Source of the DNA: Eublepharis macularius
Taxonomy: Eukaryota > Chordata > Lepidosauria > Squamata > Eublepharidae
Assembly: GCF_028583425.1 (NCBI RefSeq)
Contig: NC_072791.1
Span: forward strand, 45,701,368-45,765,367
DNA length: 64,000 nucleotides
Reading direction: 5' to 3'
Below the pieces are notes generated by a model. That model ran no database searches. It saw only the letters and a program-made list of their open reading frames with translations, and was not told where the DNA came from. The position numbers and the translations under genes were made by a program. Of this stretch, positions 46,694-54,734 are shown in pieces; the first letter of the stretch is position 1, and each line of letters starts with the position of its first letter.

Positions 46694-47404
46694 TTATTGC
46701 ATAAACACAGCTGTCTAAGTCAGCATGCCAGTCACATATTCTCAGCCTAATCCACCTCACAGGGTTGCTGTGAAGATAAAACTGAAGGATTGTAGGAAAG
46801 TGTAACAAGAAGTAATTCTAGGTGTTTGATACAGTAATAGTTGAAACTCAGTATTTGCAAAATTGCAAAATTATGAGCGTAATGTTTTGCTGTGTAAATA
46901 GTTTGTGTTTTGTTTCTGCTCATTAGCGTGGAGGTTTGGAACATGTTGCTGTGGTTTAAAATGCAAGCCTCTGAAGTAAAGAGGAGGAGGGCTGGATGGA
47001 TGAGTGAAGTGTGCTGTGACTGGACGGTAGCTAAGGGAGATGGAGTGAAGTGCAGTTTTGTCAGAGTGCTGAGGGGAAGAGTCAGTCAGAGCCAGGCAGT
47101 CCGTGTGGAAACAATGAGAGTTATTCTGTGAGCGAAGAGCTGAGGGCAGAAGTCTGTGGATGAAATCAGCCTAGGTAGCAAGTGAACTTCTGGGAACTCT
47201 CAGAATCCCACATTCTTCTCTTTTGGGGGTATTTTTAGGCCTAAATGGCAACTGGGGGGAAGATTAGTCCTTGTGACTGGATCTGTATATAAACATTTAA
47301 AGTTCTATACTTATTTTGAAACCACTACACTTATAACTTATTCTGAAATCAACATACTTAAAATTACTCTGAAACAGTTAAGCATATGTACTTATTAATG
47401 CACC
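46694..47404. other. Intergenic; CORE-SINE trace at 46745-46800
   Basis: 'ctcagcctaatccacctcacagggttgctgtgaagataaaa' is a plus-strand CORE/MIR-like 3' part. The block 46920-47400 may be an unassigned repeat, possibly LTR-derived. Confidence 0.4.
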
Positions 47405-47582
47405 CTGTCCAGGATAGCCCAGGTAAGCCTAATCTCATCAGATCTCAGAAGCTAAACAGGGTTGACCCTGGTTAGTAAGTAGATGGGAGACCTCCAATGA
47501 AGACCAGAGTTGCAGAGCCAGGCAATGGCAAATCACCTTTGTCTCTTGCCATGAAAATCCCACCAGGGGTTGCTGTGTCTGT
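47405..47582 (+). repeat. 5S-derived SINE
   Basis: It has the 5S portion 'gcctaatctcatcagatctcagaagctaaac' and 'agatgggagacctcc', then 'gccaggcaatggcaaatcacc' and 'gtctcttgccatgaaaatccc'. This copy keeps more of the 5S sequence than 18550. Confidence 0.85.
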
Positions 47583-47749
47583 TTTACTATGGTTTTTAAT
47601 TCCTAAATTTGTTTTATAGTGTATGGCCTATGGGCTGTTAAGCTTGAATAAACTTGAATTTGAACTACTGGGGAGCTTGATACCACATGACTTGCATGAC
47701 TCACCCTGACTCAGCTGCGTGCAGTTCAGTGTCAGCCCCCGCCCCCACT

Positions 47750-47980
47750 AAAGCCATTGTAGTGTAGTGATTAGAGTTTCAGACTAGGATCTGGGACACT
47801 CAGGTTCAAATCACCTCTGCTGTGGAAGCGGGCTGGGTAACTGATGCAGTCATGTACATTGAACCTAGCCTGCCTCTCAGGGTTGTTGTGAAGATAAATG
47901 GTGGCAAGGAGAATGATGTAAGCTGCTTTGGGTCCCCATTGTGGAGACAGGTAGTGTATGAATGCTGTAAATTAACAAAT
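47750..47980 (+). repeat. CORE/tRNA-type SINE, plus strand
   Basis: The tRNA-like head 'attgtagtgtagtgattagag' and box-B-like 'ggttcaaatc' are followed by the core and then 'gtaagctgctttgggtccccatt'. Confidence 0.7.
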
Positions 47981-47984
47981 CAAC

Positions 47985-48150
47985 AGCTGCCCCTACATGT
48001 GCTTTCTCTGTGGTAGTCCGTACTTTATGGAATACCCTGCCTGAGGTCAGGAAAGGTCCTACTCTCGTCTTCCACAAACTGTGCAAAACTGAATTATTCA
48101 GAAGGGCCTTCTAGTCAGATTATAGGATTGTGTCATGAAATAGCTCAGGG
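47985..48150 (+). repeat. L2-type ORF2 C-terminal fragment
   Basis: 'tttatggaataccctgcctgagg' and 'ctgaattattcagaagggccttc' match, in the opposite orientation, phrases in the L2 copies at 5690 and 8286. Confidence 0.5.
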
Positions 48151-48736
48151 ACTATAGACTACGCCCTTATGTACTGCCAGCTTTCCCCATTCCTCTACAG
48201 GCAGGAAATAGTGTATGAAAAGGACTACCAAAAAAGTGAAGTACCTCCTCACTCCATTATGTACTGCCTGCTGATGTAGTTAAGCTCCTACTAGGGAGTT
48301 TCTGCATTGTTAAACATGCCCTGTTAACTAGTTACTCTTTGTTTCAGAAAGATTTCATCTTTCTGTAGACAGGAGGGGTCAAGAGACCTCAGAACATGAA
48401 TGAGTGATATGGTAGCGCCAAAAGTTTTGCAGCTATTTTCAGCTATTTTGGAGGAGCGGTGGATTTTACGTAGAGAAGTTGTGGGGAGAGAATGTGAATG
48501 TAAGCAGTAAGTGAGAACCCCAATGGGGTATGTGATTTGATTTGAATGTTTGTAGTAGGATAAGCTGTACGCTTATGGAGAGACGAGAGAGATTGAGTTG
48601 AGCTGTTAAGAGGCTGGAGGAGCAGGACGACTTACAGATATATAAAAAGAAGAAAAGGATGTAATTAAAATGTAGGACAAAAAATAATGCATAGATAGAG
48701 TGAAAAAATAAAGGGGAAAAAAGAGAAAAAAACAAA
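48151..48736. other. Intergenic, downstream of U1
   Basis: The stretch becomes AT-rich towards the U1 3' end. No feature is recognised. Confidence 0.4.
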
Positions 48737-48750
48737 TCTACTTTTATAAC
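48737..48750 (-). terminator. U1 snRNA 3' box
   Basis: The minus strand reads GTTATAAAAGTAGA, fitting the vertebrate 3' box pattern GTTTN0-3AAARNNAGA. It starts 8 nt past the mature U1 3' end, the expected place for Integrator-dependent 3' processing. Confidence 0.8.
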
Positions 48751-48758
48751 CAGAAAAT

Positions 48759-48922
48759 CAGGGGAAAGCGCGAACGCAGTCCCCCACTACCACAAATTAT
48801 GCAGTCGAGTTTCCCGCATTTGGGGAAATCGCAGGGGTCAGCACACCCGCAGTGCAATGGATGAGCCTCACCCTGGGAAAACCTCCTTCGTGATCAAGGT
48901 GTCTCCCCTGCCAGGTAAGTAT
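48759..48922 (-). ncRNA. RNU1: U1 spliceosomal snRNA gene, full length
   Basis: On the minus strand the gene is exactly 164 nt, the standard U1 length. It begins ATACTTACCTGGCAGGGGAG (the 5' end that pairs with 5' splice sites, intact) and ends TTCGCGCTTTCCCCTG. The Sm site context ATAATTTGTGG, the stem-loop I recognition loop GATCACGA and stem-loop II TTGCACT...GTGCTGACCCC are present. Compared with human U1 from memory there are about eight substitutions, two of them in stem I (loop-proximal ACCTTGATC and AAGGAGG). These would reshape the top of stem-loop I, which binds U1-70K. Flanking 3' box and distal element argue for a live gene, not a retropseudogene. A variant U1 is possible. Confidence 0.93.
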
Positions 48923-48929
48923 GCTTTCC

Positions 48930-49650
48930 GCCCCACCGGCCGACCCTGCCCACCGCCTCCGACTTCTATTGAACATACGGCGGGCACCGGCCGGCCCCTC
49001 TCCCTGACTGCCCACGTCTCGGAGCGTGTTGCAGCGTCCGACAGCCGGCGTATAAAGCGTAGTTGGGCCCCCTCCGTCTTCGGTGTACGCCCCGGAGCCG
49101 CTCCCCCACAATGCCGTGGCGCGCCTCATCTGCATAGGGCCGGCGGAGCTCGCGCGGCTCCTCCTCTTCTGCCTCGGCCGCCGCCTGCTGGAAAAGAACG
49201 CGGGTGGGAGGCGAGGGAGGAGCGTCTGCGGCGCCTCCGCGAAGGGAGTGGGCGGAGCCACCAAAGGGAGGGGCGGGGCGGCTGCCGACGGGTGGGTTCC
49301 GGCTGTCCCGCTCGAGGAAAGGGCGGCGGGCCGGGGCGGGCCTGCGGTCCCTCCTCCCATCCCTCGTGCCGACCGGGAGAGGAGGCGGAATAGGGGACGC
49401 CTGCCCTGCGGGGAAGGCCCGCAGACCGAAGCTGCCCTTTTTGTTGCGGCCGCACGATCACTTGCGGAACTCCCTGCTGCGAGGGGTAGCGATGGCCGCG
49501 CCGTCATATAGATTTCGAAGGCGTTCGTGGAGCACGGAGCCTCCCTGCGCAGAGACGTTATACCTCTGAAGGCCGCTTCCTCGGACGCAAGGACGGAGAG
49601 ATTCGTTGGCCTGTCGGTCGGGTTTGTGAGCCTCCCGGTTGGAAGCTTGG
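48930..49650. promoter_or_regulatory. CpG island upstream of U1
   Basis: The stretch is strongly CpG-rich and contains the U1 proximal promoter. A weak candidate PSE lies near 48961-48980 (minus strand ...TGTTCAATAGAAGTC), about 45-60 nt upstream of the U1 start. The island extends well beyond what a U1 promoter needs, so it may also serve a plus-strand transcript. GTGAGC at 49626 could act as a donor. Confidence 0.5.
49102..49135 (-). promoter_or_regulatory. U1 distal sequence element (SPH-like plus octamer-like)
   Basis: An octamer variant ATGCAGAT (minus strand, 49135-49128; consensus ATGCAAAT) lies next to 'cccccacaatgccgtggcg' (plus, 49104-49122), which resembles the SPH/ZNF143 site. 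Both lie 180-213 nt upstream of the U1 start, the usual position of an snRNA distal element. Confidence 0.6.
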
Positions 49651-50149
49651 CAAACAGGATAGTTGCGTTACGCTACCAGGACCGCTGAGCTACCCTACCG
49701 GCGCTCTTCTGTTCTTATCATATCCGAGAGTTTTGTCCCCTTCCTTCCCCCTCTGAGAGGGCCCTGGTCCACCCCCTCTGATCTCCGAGGCTCTCCTTTG
49801 GCCTTCAGAAACACGGATACCGCTTCAGATCTGCAGTGCCAGACGTTGCTTTGGGGGCGATAGTTATATATGGCTTCTCACTACAACGCTGCAACCCTCA
49901 CTACAACGCTGCTCGCTGCTCGCACATTAAATGGGAAAAGCTTGTTGGTGAAAAACAGAACCAGCTGCTCACGTTCCAGTAAAGATTTTTTAAAAATTGA
50001 ATCCCACCACATTATTTTCCCGGCAATTATACTTTGGGCAGAACCTTTGTTTGGAATGATGGCCACCAAAATTTAAAATTGTTTCAACTTTCAGCCAGGC
50101 TGACATTTGTTTATGCACAAGTACAACCATCAAATAATTGCCTTTCAGG
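49651..50149. other. Between CpG island and exon-like stretch
   Basis: No gene is recognised. 'cactacaacgctgcaaccctcactacaacgctg' at 49879-49912 is a short tandem duplication. Confidence 0.35.
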
Positions 50150-50316
50150 TAGGCATAAGACATACCTGTGTAGAATTGCAACAGCAGAAAGTCATGCAGC
50201 AAGTCACCTCAATGAACTTGGAGAGGTGGCATAAAAATGCTCTGAATAAATACAAGGAACTGGGGCGGCAGCTCCCCCTGAGACTAGATCTCATCATACT
50301 GTACATAAAACCGTGA
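50150..50316 (+). other. Unrecognised exon-like open stretch
   Basis: An acceptor-like 'attgcctttcag' precedes an open frame reading CVELQQQKVMQQV, NLERWHKNALNKYKELGRQ and LPLRLDLIILYIKP, ending in TGA. The peptide is helical-looking, and its amino-acid usage resembles real protein. No family is recognised. It lies downstream of a CpG island that could provide a promoter. A chance frame cannot be excluded. Confidence 0.3.
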
Positions 50317-50684
50317 AGATTAACACTCCCTTTCTTCTGGGTTGAAACCTGTGCTCTGCAAAAGCAAGGGCCATGGGTCTTCCCTGGGTTTTTGCTTCTC
50401 CCTGTAGCCCTTTCCAGCACTGTAATATTTATTCCTGGGATTGGATGTCCTGCATGGATTTAGCAGGTCAGGAAGACGCAGTGGCAGAAGGGGGGAGGGG
50501 CACTCCATTCTTTGCCTTTCATCACCAGCATTGCACTAAAGAAAGGAGGAAAGGGCAGTTTGTGGACCTTTGCAGGTCCTGCGACCTCAGGAATAAGCTC
50601 CCCAGGGTTGGAAAGGCCTGCTGTGGGGAGAAGAAAACTGGGAAAGATCTGTGACTGTCAGTGCCTTTGAATGACAGATTGCTG

Positions 50685-50975
50685 CATTTGCATTTATTTA
50701 TTTCTATCCTGCTCTCCACAGTTGGGAACTCAAAGTAGCTTAGAATGTTGTTCTCCCCTCTTCCATTTCCCTACAACCACCACCGTGTGAGGTAGGCCTG
50801 GCTGAGAGTTTGTGATGGTCCCAAGGTCATCCAGCAAGTTTCTATGGTAGGGGAAGGAAATGGCAAACCACCCCATAACAAAAAGTCTGCCAAGAAAACA
50901 TCGTGATGTGATGTCCCCGCACGGGTCAGTAATGACTCGGTGCTTGCACAGGGGACTACCTTTACCTTTAACCTC
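50685..50975 (-). repeat. CORE-type SINE fused to SINE tail sequence
   Basis: The minus-strand SINE tail and core (50690-50855) are followed by 'ggaaatggcaaaccacc' and 'gggtcagtaatgactcggtgcttgcacaggggactacc'. The latter is a tail sequence used by squamate 5S/tRNA SINEs, so two repeats are joined. Confidence 0.55.
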
Positions 50976-51097
50976 CCACTCTATCCCCTATGCCATGTTG
51001 CCTCTCAATCCATCTCACTGTCTAGAGTATGCAAGGGGGTGGTGGTCTTTCATTTAAAAAAAAACACTACCTGCGCTCTTCTGTTTTTATCTTTCAG

Positions 51098-51366
51098 AGT
51101 GGGTTTACCTGCTTCACAAGAGAAGGAAAATGTCTCAGTGGGCTCTTCCAGCCATCTAAGGCTCCAATCTGCCCATATTCCCTGCCCATCTAATTTTTTG
51201 CCTGACCAATATTTTCTGCATTTGTAATGATAGTACCTGTTTTGAGCTAACCATAAATAACTGTTTGTATATGGTGAATTCCTGGGCCATTTGTGAAAGA
51301 ATGCTAGGACTCTTGTTGGGTTTATGACAACTTTTATCTGAGATCAGTGATGTTCCTCAAAATAAA
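51098..51366 (+). other. Possible terminal exon with poly(A) signal, unrecognised
   Basis: The strong acceptor 'tttttatctttcag' is followed by open frames. One gives WVYLLHKRRKMSQWALPAI then stop, and another VGLPASQEKENVSV and onward. AATAAA follows at 51361-51366 with G/T-rich sequence downstream. It would fit a last exon of a small unknown plus-strand gene beginning at the CpG island. No homology is recognised. Confidence 0.3.
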
Positions 51367-51425
51367 GATCACTTTTCAGGTGGTATAAGAAGAGCTGAAG
51401 TCTTGGATTACACATTCATCCTCCA

Positions 51426-51855
51426 GACCTCTTTACACAAGACATCTGACAGGTGAAGAACATGTGTTGGGAGATGCAATGGTAGCTGGGAAGGTTAGTT
51501 TAAAAAGGCAGAGCCAGTGGTAGGGCAAAAGCGTTGCTATATACTGGATCCATGTGAAGGGGCTGTGACATGCCAGAAGGAAACTTCAGTCCATTATAAC
51601 CTCTCTAGGTCCAAGCTGTGCTCTGGAAAGCAGCTCCAGTCCGTTTCCATTCCTTGCTGCCTTCTGGTTGCCATCCCACAGTTTTAGACTGGAGAGGTGA
51701 AAGTGACAGAGCCTTCCCAGAGGCAAAGATGAAATTAACAAACCCTCTGAGGAGCGATTTCCGCAGGCTCTGTCTTTTTAAACTATGTGTCCCAGCTAAC
51801 ATTGCATCTCCCTGCACTTGACGAACATGTGCCAAGGTGTCTTGTGTAGAGAGAC
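51426..51855. mobile_element. 430-bp MITE, 'GTCTCTCTACACAAGACA' family
   Basis: The left end 'gacctctttacacaagacat...gaacatgtgttgggagatgcaat' and the right end '...attgcatctccctgcac, gaacatgtgccaaggtgtcttgtgtagagagac' are inverted repeats of about 85 bp. Related copies are at 56201, 58753 and 59317. It sits in the duplicated block. Confidence 0.7.
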
Positions 51856-52432
51856 TGATTCAAAGAAAAAAAGGGTGTTTTTTTTCTTTTCAGGGTCAAA
51901 CTACATTTTATATGGGGAATCTATTCTGGGATCTCCCAATTTTAGCATTCAACTGCTCCAAAGCAGCCACAGGAATATTAGGCAGTTTGGACTGGGACTG
52001 CAGGCGTATTAACTCTCCTACTACACTGTTTTCCTGACGGAAATCACCTGTCTTTCCTCAAACTGCTACTGGCATGGGGGTGGGGACCAGCAACTCATTT
52101 TCAGCTCTCCTTTCCGATTTGGGTTAACAGATTCAGGTAACTTCTTGTTTGTTAGTTGTTGACAGAGTTCTCAGCAAATTACTTGGTGCTCCAGACCATT
52201 GTAGAAAAGCTGAGGAGGACAGTAAAAGAGTTGCTTTGGAGTCCTGGGATCTCAGTCCAACTGTGTTCTATAGTTGGATGGGCAATGCAGGAGAAGCATG
52301 GGTCTCTCCGTGTTGGGAAAGGCCTCTGTACTTTCCTGGCCAGGCAATAGCCAAGCAGCCACTGTATAGCCATGGTTCTATGTTTTATTTTCAGAGCCTT
52401 CCCAAATCCCATGTGGAGACCCGTGGAAGACA
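51440..52432 (+). repeat. Partial duplication of RPS6KL1 intron/exon sequence
   Basis: The block matches RPS6KL1 sequence in the same orientation. 51440-51700 pairs with 59330-59600 (roughly 90% by eye). 51700-52148 pairs with 60479-60926 (roughly 98%). 52290-52432 pairs with 61645-61775 (roughly 96%). It lacks the 877-bp DNA element present in the gene copy and has a different stretch in place of 60930-61640. It ends in the first 38 nt of an RPS6KL1 exon, about 370 bp upstream of the RPS6KL1 promoter CCAAT box. Confidence 0.85.
52395..52432 (+). pseudogene. Truncated duplicate of RPS6KL1 exon 61738-61870
   Basis: Its 38 nt are identical to the start of the real exon ([12 protein letters not shown]-coding). 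It has a preserved 3' splice site (ttttattttcag) but no donor, and sequence identity stops abruptly at 52432. It is non-functional by itself. It could be exonised only if a downstream donor were used. Confidence 0.85.
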
Positions 52433-52599
52433 ATAATTATTCTGGGGGAACAATCATTTTCTTCTCTTAAGCAATGGCCATACCATGCCATAATATTGTG
52501 AAATTTGTTTTTGGAAGCTGCCTCGAGGTTCGGATAAATTGGTTTCGACAACCTGATTCTATACCCCCCCCCCCCCATTCTGTGCCGCAGTTGAGACAA

Positions 52600-52996
52600 C
52601 TACTTGGACCCCCTTTACGGGGCTTTCCCCTGCTCGCATCTTTATAGCCCCCTTTGCTTCGCTAAGGAAAGCCCCTTCCAAAGCTCCTCCCCGCCCTACG
52701 AGATCAAACGGAGGCTTCCCCCTTCAAACACGTCATTCCTGCGGCTGGAACGCCCCCCCCCCTTAAGAAGCACGACGAGAGCGGCTGGCCGGGGATTGGT
52801 GCTTTATTCTCTGAAGGCCGGGGGTGGGGGTGGGGAATGAGCTCATCTGCCACCAATCGGAAGAACCGTGGACCACCGCTCGCCCCCAGCTCTCTGTAGC
52901 CTACACCTGACTCCTCGGCAGGCAGGACCAGTCCCGGCGCTGGGATGGAAGCAGATGAAGACGCCTTTCCTTTTGGACCATTTCAGGCTGCTGGAG
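52600..52996 (+). promoter_or_regulatory. RPS6KL1 promoter and 5' non-coding exon
   Basis: The region is GC-rich with CCAAT boxes in both orientations (ATTGG 52795-52799, CCAAT 52853-52857). An exon-like end GGAG|GTACTG has its donor at 52997. An ATG at 52945 opens 17 codons (MEADEDAFPFGPFQAAG). When joined to the exon at 54427 it runs into a stop about 50 nt before the main start, so it would be an upstream ORF. A C-run lies at 52566-52577. Confidence 0.55.
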
Positions 52997-54426
52997 GTAC
53001 TGCCTCGCCTCGTGTGAATGTGCCCCCTTTCTCCCCCACCGCATGCCGCCTGTGCCCACTGTCTATGTCCATCTGAATCATCTGTAAATCACAGTGCCTT
53101 CTTCCCTGGGTAACTGGAACCTGAGGGCGGGTGGGGCTGGATTACCTCGCTTGGCTTCCTCGCATTTTCCCTTTCTCTGGGGGTGGCGGGAGGGAGCAAG
53201 GTTCTTGGTGTAGGCTCCGTGCTAGGCATGTGGCCAACTCAATGTGTGTTAAAAGACTGCAGTGGCTGGCTTCTGCACAGTGGCTCTCTTGGCAACAGTG
53301 TCTTGCAGGAGTGCCTGGCACTGTGAGCTACTGTTGTGATAGTGCCCCTGCCAAGCTTTGGATGTGTCTTTGCATGGGAGGAAATCCATCCCAGTCGGTC
53401 AGCATCTCCACCGCACCATCATCTTCTCTGACAGCAAGTCAATTGAATCTGATGAGTAGAAGGCCCTGAAGAGGGACTGGTCACAAATCGCTTGTAGCTG
53501 TTATTTTGTTTCCTGTGTGCTTACCACAGGCCATAAGGAGAACCAGAAATAACCACTTCTGTTTCATTTCTGCATCTGCAATGGCGGCTTCTGCAATATA
53601 ATATGAATCTTAATATATCTCACTCGCATAGCTCACTCGGCCTTCCCATTTTGCAGTCAGACATATTAGACTCAGTTCCACACAGCATGGCTGCAATATT
53701 CACTTTAACTGCTTAATCAGTTTTAAACTTTCTGGTTAAACCTTAGTTGGTTAGATTAACCAAGTATATTACCTATAATTTGAGAATAAGATATTTGTGT
53801 AATCCTCTTCAAGGCATAATGAGAAAGGTGGCCCATAAATATAGTAAAAAAATCATCCTATCCAAGTTAACGCTCTGTGACTTGTATAACTGGTTTATTA
53901 TTTCTGCAGAGCATAACTCTGTATGTTATATCAATGCCTTCCACTGTAAGTCTAATTTTTAAATAAGTAATTGATAAAAAAGGTGCTCCTAATTACTGGG
54001 ACAGCATTTTAGTGAAATTGGCAACCATCTTAGAAGAGGCATTCCTTCTTGCATGAAAAATAGGAATGCCTCTTCTAAGACGGTTGCCAATTTTACTAAA
54101 ATGACATGTGCATAAAACACAGGAAAATGGCCCTTTTTCAGAACTAATGTCTGTTTATAAACAAATCTATGTATATCTCATCAACTAATGATTAATTCAT
54201 TGCAGTTCATACTGTAATTGGATAACAACCCTACTGTAAAGATTTAAGTTGCAATCCTATGCATATATAATTAAGGTTACCACACGGACAGTTAAAACCT
54301 AAACTGTGAGCACAGTTGAGCTTACTTACGAGTAAACATATATAACACTGAGCTGCACATTTTGCCTGCAAGTGCTTTTTGTTGTTTGTTTCCTGTTTCT
54401 AATTCTCTTTGTCTCAACCTTTCCAG
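52997..54426. other. RPS6KL1 5' intron
   Basis: The only structure seen is the hairpin at 54005-54103. No coding sequence is recognised. Confidence 0.45.
54005..54103. repeat. 99-nt near-perfect hairpin
   Basis: Arms 54005-54046 and 54062-54103 (42 nt each) are inverted complements with two mismatches (both G:T-type on one strand) around a 15-nt loop. This could be a small MITE or a pre-miRNA-like fold. No seed family is recognised. Confidence 0.7.
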
Positions 54427-54499
54427 AAAATGTGTTGATAAGAATTTCTTGAGAATGGCTGTTTTTTAAGCCAACCATCGTCTGAGCAGCTGTTTGGGC

Positions 54500-54734
54500 A
54501 TGGAATCAGAGTCCTGCACCCGAGCCTTCTACCAGGCTAGAGTATATCTTGAGCAAATTCGGAGCCGAGTCACACCAGGGAGTGCAGAGGTACACGGAAC
54601 TGGGAAGCGTGACTACCTGGTGGATGCAGCGAAGCAGATTCGTTTGGCTTTGGAGCGGGATGTCAGCGAGGACTATGAAGAGGCATTCAACCACTACAAG
54701 AATGGCGTAGATGTGCTGCTCAGTGGGGTTCAGG
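54500..54734 (+). CDS. RPS6KL1: RPS6KL1 first coding exon
   Basis: The exon follows an acceptor at 54426 (tttccag) and carries 73 nt of leader with short upstream ATGs (54431 and 54454) that stop quickly. The main ATG gives [20 protein letters not shown], aligning with human EPEPCSRARSQAHVYLEQI. The donor is CAGG|GTATGA in phase 1. Confidence 0.93.

Noticed and set aside
48857-49393. Plus-strand open frame starting MDEPHPGKTSFVIKV, with a splice-donor-like GTAAGT
   Set aside because: It is the antisense of the U1 snRNA. The 'donor' is the complement of the U1 5' end, which by nature mirrors a 5' splice site.
48797-49507. 236-codon minus-strand frame across U1 and the CpG island
   Set aside because: It overlaps the U1 gene and reads low-complexity Ala/Arg/Pro sequence. 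It is a chance frame.
49492-49569. ATG in the CpG island opening MAAPSYRFRRRSW...
   Set aside because: It stops after 25 codons with no donor in frame. It is too short and unsupported to call a gene.
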